The translations under genes and the position numbers were made by a program. Under the pieces are notes generated by a model. It ran no database searches. It had not been told where the DNA came from and saw only the letters and a list, made by a program, of their open reading frames with translations. Shown here piece by piece: positions 11,335 through 24,739 of a stretch of DNA of 64,000 bases. Origin of the DNA: Mansonella perstans (taxonomy: Eukaryota > Nematoda > Chromadorea > Rhabditida > Onchocercidae). How positions within the stretch are numbered: the first letter of the stretch is position 1; the number at the start of each line of letters is the position of its first letter. The stretch lies in assembly GCA_037074765.1 (NCBI GenBank), contig JBAMDO010000097.1, positions 1-64,000 on the forward strand, given 5' to 3'.

Positions 11335-13251
11335 TATATTTCATAGATATGTTGTATAATATATGGCTATTTGGGATATTTTATACATAGCAAATTCTGT
11401 TATTCCTAAATCAGTATGATTATTAAAAAACTATTACTATAGACAAATATATTTTATATTTCCTGACGATGAGTTTCAATGTTAGATATTAATGGGATAT
11501 CTTATTTTGTTCACTGTCTAAATTTTTCAATCAGAAGATTACTTTGAACTTTGACCGAAAGTATGTGCAGGTTGTGTATTTTTTTTTTTTTTTCTGTTGT
11601 AAAAGTGTAGTAGTCAATTTCTTTCTCGTCTTTACGGGTTATTTATATTGTTAATTAGCTTGCATGTGTTGCTTACATTAAAGATGTATTGGAGAATTTG
11701 TTGCATGTCTGTTTCACAAACATCAGTGAATCAATTTATGTGAAAACTTGTAGCAAACTAATTGCTAAGAAAGTTTTTGCTGGCAAAAGAATGCTTGGTG
11801 ACAATATAATAATGAAAAAATCGTAATTACCAATTTAAAATCTATTTACGAGTTCGATTCTTTGTTCAATGCTTTGTAGACAAAAAAAGGAAAGAAAAGT
11901 ATTCAAATCTACGAAATTTCAATTGTAATATGAAATGGGCTTAACTCCGGAAAACATCTCAAGAACTTAAACAATGGTCATTTTTCAGTTAAATGAATAT
12001 CCCATTAGCTATAACATTTTTAATTTGTGGTCAGACTGGAAGATCGAAATGATTGCTTCACTTATAGCAAGCAAGATTTTTACTTGATATTGATATTGTA
12101 ACAGTTATAGCTATCCATGTTTATTGCGTAATGTTGATAGAATAACTACAATGTTGAATGTTTCCAGCCATCACTGATTAATACTGATAAATTAATACGA
12201 ATTAATACGACTATCCAAATTTAAACTTAAATTTAAATCTAAATTTCCTGTTTGAATAATTAAATATTATAGCAAATGTAGACTTAAAAGTTCTCTTATT
12301 TCATTATTAAGCAAGTATTTAAAAAAAAAAAAAAAAATTATCAGCAAATATTCTTAATTGTTTGTAATTCTATTAAATCCATTTCAGATATGTACTAGAG
12401 AAATTTCTCTATCATTTAGCTCAATTTTCAAATGTAATTTTTAAAATGACGACACCATCATTAAATAATGCACTTGCAAGTATTCTAAAAAAGTTACCAT
12501 GGTTACGTACCTATGCACAAACGAACATACATACACCCACACACAAAGACACGTACATGCATATACACGCACACGCATAATAATACATGTTAGATATATA
12601 TCAACAGCATTGCAGTGATTTTCTCATAAAACATGGTGTTCAAATTGAATTTCATTCAGTTTGATTATTTTTTTATGTAAGGATCAAATTTCCATGTATG
12701 TCATGAAGTTTTATTATTATAGGATGTTCATTACATTTGATTGATAATGACGATGATAGTAATGATGATAGTGATGATGATAGTAATGATGATATTGATG
12801 ATAGTGATGGTAGTAATGATGATAGTGATGATATTGATGGTGGTAATGATGATGTTGATAATGATGACCTTTATTATAACATCTTTTGTTTTTGGTAATT
12901 TATGCTAATTTTATAATTGTTATAGCAAATAATACTAGTTTAGCTTTTAGTTTATCGTATTTAATGAATACATTGTTCTTATTAATGATTTGATGAAATT
13001 ATGGTAAAATTGCAAAATAATGTCTTTTTTTTTGCTCTTTTGCTCCTTGTTATAAATAATAAATTCTAGCGAATGTATTAATGATATATAGTATATTATT
13101 TAATTTTTATTTAAATAAAACTATCGGATTTTGTTAATTTGCAAAGTTTCAAATTAAAATTTGTTGAATTTTTTTAAAAGTGATTCAAATGCACGTAATT
13201 AATCAAGCAAGAAAAGAAAAATTATTTTAGCAATTTGATTACAAAGTAGAA
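11335..13251. other. EMC7-ARL6 intergenic region
   Basis: A 1.9-kb gene-free stretch. It contains a CA/CATA-rich patch (about 12515-12590), an imperfect GATGATAGT-type array (about 12744-12867) and poly-A/T runs. An acceptor-like TTATTTTAG ending near 13230, 20 bases before the ARL6 ATG, is a candidate spliced-leader site. Confidence 0.5.
12744..12867. repeat. Imperfect GAT/GATAGT microsatellite
   Basis: Runs of GATGATAGT and GATGATATT units with single-base variants, about 120 bp, between EMC7 and ARL6. Confidence 0.8.
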
Positions 13252-15294
13252 ATGGGTTTGCTATCGCAAGTGTCGCTTGCTTTGGGCATGTCACGAAAAA
13301 AAGCTAATATTCTAATGATTGGCCTAGATAACAGTGGCAAATCAACCATAATCAATCAGATGAAAGCAAAAGAAGATCAGAAGACTCAGGTTTTCCATTG
13401 AATAATTTGAATTATTTAAAAATATTTTAATTTAACCTTTTTTCGAATAGCATGACAATTTGTCTCTGGGAAGGTAAGCAAAAAAAAGGATGAATAGATA
13501 GATTGAAAAAAAAATACATTCATGATAAGTTAATTGATAAGCTGGAAAATAAAAAAATCGCTTAACCTCAGCAAAGATCAACAAATTTATCACCAAATGA
13601 AAAAAGATTTATTCAAATTTTTTCTGGAATCCAGACATGATACTCAATTCATTATAATTATTATGATTTAGAATAAATGATTGTATTAATTTTTAAGAAC
13701 GAAAAACATGAATAGTTATTATATGAAAATGAAATTGCGATAATGTACTTTTGAAACTTTGCAACTTTAATAAATCTGAATTTACAATTCAATTTTTTTC
13801 TTAAAATCTATTAAACTGATTGTCGCTCTTGCCAGGTTAATCCAACAACTGCTTACAGCATTGAGGAATTCATTTTTAACAATACAACATTTTTGGTACA
13901 TGATTTGTCCGGACAAGGTAGTTCTGTTTTTTTTTCTTTTTTTTTTTTTTTTTTTTTAAATTTTGAATTGAAAATTGTAATCAAAAAAAAAGAACGACGT
14001 ATGATTATAATTATAAAATTGAAAAAACTATGCTTTAAAATAGCTGTAAATTGTATTTTATAATAGTTTTCCAAGTTATCTTTTTCTTTAGGAAAATACC
14101 GGAATTTGTGGGAGAATTACTACAAAGAAGTGGATGCTATAGTATTTGTTGTTGATTGTAATGATCGATTACGGTTAGCAGTTGTTCGCGATGAATTACG
14201 ATTATTATTGGAACATCCTGAATTTATGCGAAGAAAAGTTTGAAAGAGTTTTAAAATTTATAAAAAATGTTTTTCTTGGAAATGTTCTTCTTGCTAAGAA
14301 GAATATTTCTATCCATATCCAATTTGTATCAAGCAAATATTTCTAACAATTGATCATTAAATTTCAAAAAAAATTTTTTTGTTATTAAATTTTCAAAAAA
14401 AAAAAAAAAAAAAAAAAATTTTTTTGTTTTTGCTAGATCTTGCAAATTAATTTTGAACATGTTGGCATAACTTAATTGACAAATTTTTGCTCATTCATGA
14501 TAATTATCCAATTTAAAATATTTTGAATGCCATAAAATTGTTAAATAGCATCTGAAAATTCTTTCAACGTTTATCTGAAAATTTTTTTTTTTCAATTACT
14601 CTGATCCTTTGGGAATCGCTTACATCTTGAGCTTTTCCTTAATCAGCATTAGCTATCAGCTAATTTTCCTTACCACAGAAGTAAATTATAATTTTGGAAT
14701 CGAGAGTTGCGGAAAAAAATATTTTCCATTAATACTAAATTAATGACAAGCTAAAGCAACGAAATGTTGACATCCTAATAATTATGATTTCTTAGTTATT
14801 AAAGGATCGAATAGATATATAAACACACAGGAATTCATAAATATATATATATATATATATATAGAAAATAAGAAACAGATATATATATTTTTTTAAAATA
14901 TATATATAGAAAATAAAGAATTCACACACTGATCTTTATCGACCATATATATATTTTTTGTTCTATAATTAAAACATTTATTCTGATTTGATTTGAAAAT
15001 AAATCGCTAAGGGAATTTCATTCACGCCATTTCATTTTAATTTTCCAATAGTTTGAAGTATATTTATTTCCTCGTATAAAAACAAACAACAGTTTAGGTT
15101 TCTTACTGTTCAGCCAAAAATACATTTAATTTAATCAGAAAATTTTTTTTTTTATTTCATTTTATAATTTTCCTTTCTTTTTTTCTAACTTTTTTCACTT
15201 AGTACAGGAGTTGTAAAAATATTATCATCAATTATATTAAAAAAAAATCAAAAAAATTGGTGTTTCTCGGATGGTGTAATTAATAATAATAATG

Positions 15295-15352
<58 letters not shown>

Positions 15353-15794
15353 TTAAAGATGTAGAAATTTAACTCGAAATGTTATTACGAGTTAATTTCT
15401 ATGATATCACAATATTGGATTACAGGAATTGGTATTGATAATATTTGAAAATTGCAGTTTTCACCAAGTTAAAGAATCAATGGAAAAATTACACAATTTT
15501 AAATTATATTTTTTGTACATGAAAGAAGAGAACAAAAAATTTTTAAAAATTTACTCTTTTTAGATACCGCTTCTCGTATTTGCCAATAAAATCGATGAGC
15601 AAAGTGCAGTGCTACCATCGGAAATTACCGATAGCATGGACTTAAATTCGATTAATGATTTCAATTGGCATATTTGTGCAACATGTGCAGACACAGGTCA
15701 AGGCCTTAATGATGGCTTTCAGTGGTTATTGGAGAATATTCAGAAGAAATCGAAGAGTACTTGCATTAATGAAATAAACAAAAAAAAAATTTAA
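13252..15794 (+). CDS. arl-6: ARL6/BBS3, Arf-like ciliary small GTPase
   Basis: GTPase that in its GTP form recruits the BBSome coat to membranes for ciliary trafficking. Four exons: 13252-13389, 13836-13917, 14092-14237 and 15564-15794 (TAA); 198 residues against about 186 in human. G1 P-loop is GLDNSGKS (24-31), switch I Thr is T50 in NPTTAYS, G3 is DLSGQG (69-74), G4 is ANKID (129-133) and the G5-like segment is ICATCAD. ARL6-diagnostic stretches are MGLL at the N terminus, SGQGKYRNLWENYYKEVDAI and WHICA. Gly2 is present, so N-myristoylation is possible but unproven. The C terminus adds a Lys-rich tail (NEINKKKI). The switch I neighbourhood has Ala where human ARL6 has Gly (PTIGFS), a mild departure. 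Intron 3 is 1.3 kb and repeat-filled. Confidence 0.93.
14843..14915. repeat. TA microsatellite with duplicated flank in ARL6 intron 3
   Basis: Two or three (TA)n runs separated by ATAGAAAATAA-type sequence that recurs at about 14860 and 14908. Confidence 0.7.
15281..15350. repeat. (AAT)n microsatellite in ARL6 intron 3
   Basis: About 23 AAT units, nearly pure, with one interruption (AATGAT), inside the last ARL6 intron. Confidence 0.9.
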
Positions 15795-15958
15795 ATGAAA
15801 TTTTTAACAATTCATTGATCATCATATATTGTGAAACTGATACACTCATTCATTCAGCTCTCAATTATCATCTCATTTGTTTCGTTAATTCATCGATATC
15901 TCAGTGCTCAGAGCAGTGATGTTTCTTTGAAAGCAAATGTACATGAAAATTTTACATA

Positions 15959-16095
15959 GGCTTAAATTCGATTAATAATTCAAATTGGCATATTTGTGCT
16001 TAAAGATGGCGACTTTAATACAGTATATACATGAAAATATTACACAGATTTAAATTATATACTTTCAGAGCTCAGAGCAATGATGTTTCTTTTAA
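15959..16095. repeat. Diverged partial duplication of ARL6 last-exon sequence
   Basis: GGCTTAAATTCGATTAATAA followed by TTCAAATTGGCATATTTGTG closely repeats exon sequence at about 15640-15680, and AGAGCAATGATGTTTCTTT at about 16074 repeats 15912-15930. This looks like a local duplication into the 3' flank. It retains no open frame, so it is not a gene copy. Confidence 0.6.
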
Positions 16096-16938
16096 ATGCA
16101 ATACATATATTGGAAATATCAGTGTTTCGTAAATATATATGTATGTATGTTCATTAATTTTATAATTTGAAATTTAATGAAATTTAACTTTTCATTCAAG
16201 AATCTTATTTTTCTTTTTTGCAAATGTTTTCTTATTTTGTATACTAATTTATTTGTAGTGCAATATGATTTACATGTCAGTTGATAATTTGACAATAATA
16301 TCTTTGGTGCAAATTTTATGTTTTATAAATTTCGCTTTGCAAAAAAGTATTGACAAGAATAAAGTTTAAGGAGTAGTTTTTTAGATAATTAATTGTTGAT
16401 TTCATTATTTGTTTATTTCTCCGGCTTTTTCTCATTATTTGAAAAACTTGAAATTTCCCACTTTTCTTTTTTCATATTATTTCCTTTTCTTTTTTTCTGT
16501 AACTGTAAACAATTCCGGAATAAAAAAAATTGAACAAATTGAATGAATGAATGAATGAATGAAATTTTTTGCTTTCTCGAAATATATCATTCGCTATTGT
16601 TTTAGCTTAATTTGCATTAGAGTTGATATTGATGATAATGACGATAATAATAATAATATTTGATCTGTTTTAATGATTATACACCAGAAATGAAGCACTG
16701 AAAGAAAAGCAAAAATCTGTGAAAAGTGATGTGTGATTTTGTGGCTTTTGTTGATTTATTGTTGTGAATACATTATCCACGAGGACAGCTCAAGGAGACA
16801 TCGGTAATAAAATATGACCTGACCGGCAAACTGAAACAACAATAACAACCAAGTAATAGCAATACATGGTTGCATTCAAAAATTGAAAACTTCCTCCTAA
16901 AGAAGAGAAGACGATCAATTCAGTGCAATCTTTTTGCA

Positions 16939-16964
16939 CACACACATACACAGACATACACAGA

Positions 16965-17010
<46 letters not shown>

Positions 17011-17025
17011 TACACAAACACACAC
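16939..17025. repeat. (CA)n microsatellite
   Basis: About 85 bases of CACACA with ACAGACATACACAAAC interruptions. Open frames on both strands (poly-His/Thr and poly-Cys/Val) are artefacts of the repeat. Confidence 0.9.
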
Positions 17026-19066
17026 ATACCTTTATTTCCATTAATTCCCATTGAAATCTGGACGATCGAGATTTTCTCATTCCCCATTTACCGATATCTC
17101 AGCACTGTTCTTTTTTGTTGTTAAATTATTAACAAAAATTAAATAAATAAAAGTTTTCTTTTTTTTTTTTTTTTTTTTTTTTTAAACGGTACATCAAATG
17201 CAAATTTAACCAATAGCACTAAAGAAAGCTAAAAAAAAACTTGGAAAATTAGGAAATTCTAAATTTCGTTTGCTTGCCTTTGTAGAAAAAAACTACAAGT
17301 AGTTGTAGATATTTTAAAATTGATCTTGAAAATTAAATAAGTTTAAAATAAAAAAAAATTTGTTTTATTATTTTGTAAAAATTTCATTTCCAAAAAGAAA
17401 AGAAAAATGATAAAATAAGAAAAAATTTCGTATAGCTTTAGATTACTGTAATGTAAAAAAAAAAGTAATTCTTTAAATTTGATTAAAGAGTTTTCAATTT
17501 GCTTTAAAAATAATATATTTAGCTAAAATTTTAATTTAATCGAACAAAAAATTTTATCAATAGCATTACGTTTCGTCTTAACAGTGCTTCTTTAAAATAA
17601 TGCATTTTTTTTTTAAAATTTATTTTGCTCATTTAAAATAAACAATTTTCAGGCGTGAATTTATTCATGCCTGAAAAAAGGATATGTGTTAAATGGAGCA
17701 CATGTTCATGTTCACGTACGTATGTTTTAAATGATCAAAATGTAATGAATTGGAATGAAAAGTTCTCTAATCTGATAAAAATTTAATCAAACAGCCAAAC
17801 AGTAAGCATTAGCATATTCAAAACTGAAACAACAAACAAAGTAACGATAAATGTTATTGGTATTGTCATAATTAATTAATTAATTCGGTCATTCATTAAT
17901 GTTAGACATTTACTGACGTATGCAGCACGAACAAAATTGCATGAAATAATACTAATGAAGCATGAAGCATGAATGAAAGAATAATGAATTGTAATAGCAT
18001 TAGAATAAGATTGAAAAAAATAATTATTCTGAGATTTTCGATTAGTAATTTTGTTCCAACTGTGTACATCAATGAATATCCAACATTAGTTATTTATAGC
18101 ATTACTAACAACAATGATAATAAAATAATAACAACAATTTTTAATAGACATTTTCATCATTAAAGCAAAACTCATTTTTTAATTTTTCAAATAAAATTAG
18201 TCAGATTTTTTTTTTTGGATAAAATTAAACAAATTTCCCAAAAAAAATAATTAATTAAACTTTTTGTTGTATTCATAATATTTAAATGAAATTGATTTAT
18301 ATTAGGCATTCATAATGTATTACAGAAAATATCTTTGTCATCAAATTATTATTTGTTAATACTGATAACATTGATATTATCATCTGGACGTATAAATAAT
18401 TTCAACTTTGTAAAATACAATTACCTTTAATTTTTTTCTTCTTTCTTTCTTTCTCTCTGATTTGCTTGATCTTTTTCTTCTTCCCTGGTTTTCTATTAAA
18501 TGGCAGAATATTGTTATACAATAACAATAATATTGAAGCATTGGTAATGGTAGTAGTAACAGAAGACGATCATAAAATTCCCCGGTCAATTTACTTCCAA
18601 ATCCAAACGATTCATTTTCCATTCATTCATCGGTCAAAAGAACGATGAGTAGTGTGGAAGTAATTGTAACGTTCTTAATAAAATGAGAATTGATGAATTT
18701 TTATTACTTAATATTACTACTGCTAATACTATTACTACTATTACTCTTAAATATATTGATAATTTATAAATGTTACAGATAATGGTATAACATCACTATT
18801 ATCACTACTGCTGATATGATTAATTAATATTGATAAGCGATAAGTGTTTTGGTGATAGCTTTACCACTACTACTACCATTACTGTTCCCGCTTCAAGTAA
18901 GTAACAAAATAAGTAATCACTCTAAACGATAGTTAATGAGTAGTTATTTGTGATATTACAACTGCACCATCTAATAATTTGGAGCAATGGTAATTGATTT
19001 TTTGATAACTTTCCAATTGTGGATAATTGATAAATGTTTTAAATATATTATATCTTCATTACTACC

Positions 19067-19098
19067 ATTATTATTATTATTATTACTACTACTACTGC

Positions 19099-19155
<57 letters not shown>
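19067..19155. repeat. (ATT)n/(ACT)n microsatellite
   Basis: ATT units with a central ACTACTACTACTGCT interruption, about 88 bp, upstream of pal-1. Confidence 0.9.
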
Positions 19156-20707
19156 TTTAATAACTATCAATGACAATTGATAAGTTTCATAAGTTATATC
19201 ATAACTTCACTTTCGTTTTCATTTTTTTTCCAGTACAATTATTTTTTATAAATTTTTTTTACTTTAATATTTTATTTTTACTTCAAATTTCGTCATTTCT
19301 TTTTTTGCATTCAAAAAATTAACTTGTTCATTTACAAAAAATCTTTTGAAAAAAAAAATTGGACGAAAAAAAGGAAAAAAGGAAAAAAAAATCTTATATA
19401 CTCTCATGGTATACGGTAATCAAATAACGTTGTCTGTTGCACCAAAAAGAAAACGAAAGAAAAGGTTAAAAAACCATATGTCAATTTTAGGTTTCGTTTT
19501 ATCTTTGTAATATTTTTTTTATTTTTTTGCAAAACCATATATGTTACGGTCATTGAACATTTATAATAAAACAATTTCATTACGTACGTTGCTTCATTAA
19601 GTTTCATCATCATTAATTGACTTTATCCAATATAATCCAACAATCATACCATTAGTCGGAATTTCTTTTTGTTTTTTTATTTTATCAATAAAATTTATAT
19701 CTGAACTTTTTTTTTTAATTAATAAAATCTTCTGTTTAAAAAGAACATTTACGATTTTAAAATTATTTTCGAATGATATTTTTAAGATAAAATGAAATTT
19801 TCTACTTTTTTTTTCAATTAAAATCAAACAAACTTTTTTTGTATATTTCAGTAAAATTTTTTTTTTTATTGCATTTTTACAATTAACAATATTTGTTAAG
19901 ATTAAATTACTAATTGATTGCTGCATTATTAGAATTTATGAAAAGATTTTTTGTTAATCCTAGGATAAATGAAAAACTATCTTTCAATCCCTATTTTTTT
20001 TTAAATCTATTAATTTCTGATTGATTACTGTATTGATAAAATGACTGTAACAACTTTTTTTGTAATACTGAAGTGTCTTTTTTTCTATTGATTTACTGAA
20101 TATGCATAATTGTAGTCGATTTGTTAATCATTTCCTTTTAATTAATCATCTTCTTTCAAAATCTTTGCTTTTTTGTCTTTTTCTTTTTCACTCTCAAATT
20201 TAACAGTATTTGTTAGCGAATTAGTGTATTTTTGAAATTAAAATTTTTAATGCTTTAATTTACTACTTGAAATATCCTTTATGTATTTTAGTCCTTTAAC
20301 TCTTTTAGTATTTCATTATTTCACTGTCCACTCTTTTTCAGTCCAATAATGAAGCAAATCATCTTTTTCGCCATGAATTCAAAACCGAATCATTTATCAA
20401 ATCCATTTCAAAAAATTTAACAAAAAATTTGTACCAATCAAAAAATTGTCACTTATAAAAAAACGAAGCATTTTTTGTCATTTTGAAAAATTGCATTAAA
20501 TAAAAGTTTGAATGAATTCATGGGAAATAAGAAAATTGGAACTATCAAGAACTATCATTTATAAAATTGATTTTTACAAATGCGTCACAAAATTTGTTTT
20601 AAGATTTCCCAAAATTTTTTTATATTATCATATTTGATTCATATTTTCCTTCCATTTCTTTTTATTCTCCTTATTACATGAGATGACAGCAACAATGACA
20701 ATAAAAG

Positions 20708-20708
20708 C

Positions 20709-20763
<55 letters not shown>

Positions 20764-20780
20764 GCAACAACAGCAACAAG
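20708..20780. repeat. (CAA)n microsatellite
   Basis: Roughly 17-18 consecutive CAA units followed by CAGCAA variants. Three reading frames stay open through it (poly-Thr on plus, poly-Val and poly-Leu on minus), all without splice partners or coding flanks. Confidence 0.9.
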
Positions 20781-22048
20781 AACAAGAATAACAGCAGCAA
20801 CAACAACAGCAAATAACAGCAATGAGAATGAAAAACATTCCATATCATGCAAATTTTCTTTCCTTCATTGATTAGTTAAACTTTAAGGTTCTTATCAAGG
20901 AGCACTTGTAAAAAATAATATCAAGCAACAAATTATTGCTTTGAGCAATTTTAAGCATTCCTGAGATCGATATAAAATTAGTATTGAATATACAAAATAG
21001 AAAATTCCATATGCATTTCTTTTTTTCTTACCTTAAATTAAATTTTACAATTATTTTTCAGTTTCAAGAATGCTTCTTTTTCTTTTATCAATAAAAAATG
21101 AAGGAGTTATGAAAGAGAAAACGGAAAAAGAAGGATAAATGAAATATTATTTTTTGATATATTTAGGGTCAATGGCGCATGTGGTGTTGTGTCAAAATCA
21201 TAAATCTTCTTCTGCCTGAACATTTTCGGGGTTAACTTTTATCCAGAAAATAACCATATCATCCAACTAATAACGATTTTTGATTTGAAAAAGATTTACC
21301 GCTTAATAACTAACACATTTCCTCAAATCCATTCTCTTCTTTTTCTCCCCTCTTCTTTCTCTTTTTCAATTATCGTCATCTTTTTCCTAAGTCTTCCTTT
21401 TCTTTTAATATTTATATCCTAGAAATTAGTATGATAGAAGAGAGAAAGATGAATGAAGAAAGAGGAGGAGAAAAAAAGAAGAGGTGGGAAAAAAAAAGTA
21501 ACATGTTGGAAAAAGGTAAACGGTAAATGACAAATGACAAATTCGACACGCCCAGACCAATTAAATGGAGTGATACAATGAACGAAGAATGTTTTATACT
21601 TCTTAAAAAAAACGAAGAAAACATTCGTTAAATTACTTATCCTTTAACAAATCTAAACGATAAGCTTTTTGACAATGTTAATTATAATCATCATTTATCA
21701 TTATTATCATTAGTAGTAGCAGCAACCTTATTAATGATATAATTTCAATATTTATCATTATTATCTTAATAGCAATTAGTAGAGGTAGTGGTACCATTAT
21801 TTTGGACTTGATTATTATCATTAATAGTAATAGCCATGGTTAATAGTCGTAGCAGTAATAGTAATTATTATTATCGTAGAAATTGTAATTGATATTAACA
21901 TCATTATTGCTTGTCGGTGAAGAAATCAACATTTTCTTTATGATTGTTATCATTATTAATATTATTACCGTTGCTATCGTAATTAATATTATTATTTATT
22001 GTTGTTGTTATTGTTGTAATAATAATAATTATTATTATAGATATCAAG

Positions 22049-24700
22049 ATGACAACACCGCCGAATTTTAACAGTGTAGCCATGTTACCGGGTGCATCAT
22101 ATTTTTATCCAACAACTGCACCACAAGCATCACCAAAATGGCTTACCGATGGACATCATCATTATCATCATCAACATTCATCGAATTCAGATGACCAAAT
22201 TTCACGATTTGTCACCTCAAGTAGTCTTCGCTCATTGCCAGCAACAACAAGCAGCGAACATCTGAAATATCCCGCTGATGTTCGATGGCCATCTGAATTT
22301 GCATATCAGATACCAGGTATTCATCAAGCCGCAGCTGCAGCAGCCGTAGCTGCTTCAGTTACACCATCTTCGTCTGAAGCATATCCCATTGATCCATTTC
22401 CATCAACATCAATGGCGCAATTAACCGGTAACTGTTGCTTAAATCGTTTTGACAATACCGGAAATTGTTACTATCCAAATCCTGTCCTAGCATCATCATA
22501 TACCACATCAACAGCAGCCAATGAACATTTTGCTACTGCCGAACATATTGCTCATCATTGGAAGGTAAACTTTCTTTTTTGAGAAAATTGTTAAAAATTT
22601 AAAAGTATACATTTTAGCAAAGCAATTTGTTATTTATGTCAAATTACTGTAGCTTTTACTTTTGTAATATTGAGAAAAAGGAAAAAAAGAAAACAAATTT
22701 TTCATCGACTAAAAAAATTTTAAATAAATGACATTCAAATTTTGAGTTAAATTAAAATTTCAATCAACTTTTATCATTATTTACACAGGTTCCAACTCTT
22801 GCATATACATCATTGAATGGTAAACGATCAGCAGCATCAATACGTGTTCAACAACAACAACAACAATCTACATCACCACCATATCGTACAGGTCCTGGTA
22901 CTAACAGTAAGTAATTTCAAATTTTCTGTTACTGTACCCAGCTTCTCTCTATCTTTTTTTCACAGGGATTCCGTATAAGAAATACAGGACAACTATCCTT
23001 TAAGAAAAGAAGAAATTAATATTACTTAAATATTTAAAAAACAGACTAATTGTACTTAAATGTTAAAGAAATATTGAAAGTAAAAAATAATTGTACTTAA
23101 TTACTCCGAAAAAATTAATTTTACTTAAATATTGGAAAAAGAAATTAGTTAAACACTTATAATCATATTTAATTATTTGAAAAAAAAATTAGTGATTCTT
23201 AAATACCGAAAAATGTTACTTAAATGTTGCAAAAAGAAACTAATAATACTTGAATATGCCATTGATAAAAAATAAATAATAGTTAGCTAAATATTGAAAA
23301 AGAAATTAATTGTCTTAAATATTGAAAAAAAAATCTTTTCTAATTGTAAATGGTGATAAAGACATATTGTTATCATATCTTATCATGCCAGTGTAGCTTT
23401 TTCATATATTTTTAATATTAAATCTTTGCCTACCATCCATCTATCCACATAACATTCAATAAATTTCTCTTTTCGGTTTCTTTTTTCCTTTTTATCACAT
23501 TTTAAAATTAATAACTGTTAAGAGATGATAATTTCGCTGGGTCTTTTTTTCTTTCATTATCGAAAAATTTTTTCAACATTTTAAGTCTTTTTTAATTTTA
23601 AAATTTTTTGAATTTCATATTTTTTCCCCTAAAAAAGCATTAATTAGAAGGAAGAGAAAAAAAGGCGCAAAATTACCAGAAGATATCTGCATTTTTGTTG
23701 TTAAAATTTCGAATCATTTTTATCACTTCCTTCTTTGTCATTCTACTGGTCATTTCTAATATCTTTCTGATTCTAACGGAAACGAAAATAAGCTTATCAT
23801 TCATTATCAAATAGTTTAAATGAGATGGTAATAATTCAAAAATTAATAAATTTAAAAAAAAAAATAATTTTAACTACAAGTGACAGATTAATTGATTTTA
23901 CAACGGTTGTAATTATGATTGTAATTATCATTGTTTTATCACTAGGATTAAGAATGAAATTTGATGCTGTAATTGAAACTATTTGAAATGAATTACAAAT
24001 AAGATTAAAGAAATAATTTTCCATGAAATGTTTATTTTTCTATAAAATTTCATTTCTAAACTACTTCAGCTAACTGAATTATTAAAAGAATAATGCAGTC
24101 AATATTTAATGCTTTCCATTTTAACTTTTTTTTTAAAAATCTTTTTGTCTCAAAAAATTTGTCGCTTAATTAACAAACGCTTATTATGAATATATTTTTT
24201 TGAAGTACGCAATTGCAATTAATAAATTTTATCATCAAATAATTGAAATGATCAATAATTCTTAAGTTAATTAATTGAAAATAAAATATCAGCAATAATT
24301 ATCCTTAATAATTAACTAATCAAATAGTATTATTCTTTTTACAAAGTAACTTTTTTTTTGTTGCAATATTTTATAAAATTGACTGAAATTTCTTTTTTGA
24401 ATTTTAATTTCTCCATCAAAATTCATCAAGTTCTTAATTTACTGCACAAAAATACCTTTACTAACTTTAATTTTTTATTTAAATTTAACAAAAATATCTT
24501 TTGTAATTATGATTTTGCCATTAAAATTATTCAAATATATTTCCGCCTAAATTTGAATTTATTATAAATTAATCAATAACTAGCGTGGGTAATTTTAGTT
24601 TTATTATACATTGAGCAAATTGAAATATCATTTCTAGTAACGATGATATTTGGAATATTTTGAAATATGATTAATTGTCACATCTTGTCATTCTGACCAT

Positions 24701-24739
<39 letters not shown>

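Larger units (their letters stand above)
15795..22048. other. Long repeat-rich region upstream of pal-1
   Basis: A 6.25-kb stretch between ARL6 and the pal-1 start codon with no supportable coding exon. It contains CA, ATT, CAA and ATTACT microsatellites, homopolymer runs, and a diverged segment near 15955-16120 repeating phrases from the end of the ARL6 exon (GGCTTAAATTCGATTAAT). Open frames here are translated simple repeats. Non-coding 5' exons and promoter elements of pal-1 could be present but cannot be placed. ATTATTATAG directly before 22041 is a plausible splice or trans-splice acceptor eight bases before the pal-1 ATG. Confidence 0.55.

Noticed and set aside
16790..17124. Two overlapping open frames with poly-Cys/Val and poly-His/Thr
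   Set aside because: Produced by the CA microsatellite.
20628..20871. Poly-Val, poly-Leu and poly-Thr open frames on both strands
   Set aside because: They are translations of the CAA microsatellite; no splice partners or non-repeat coding sequence.
22049..22582. Exon 1 of pal-1 as a stand-alone 177-codon gene
   Set aside because: The GTAAAC donor at 22565 and the in-phase exon at 22789 show that it continues; the extra residues are intron translation.
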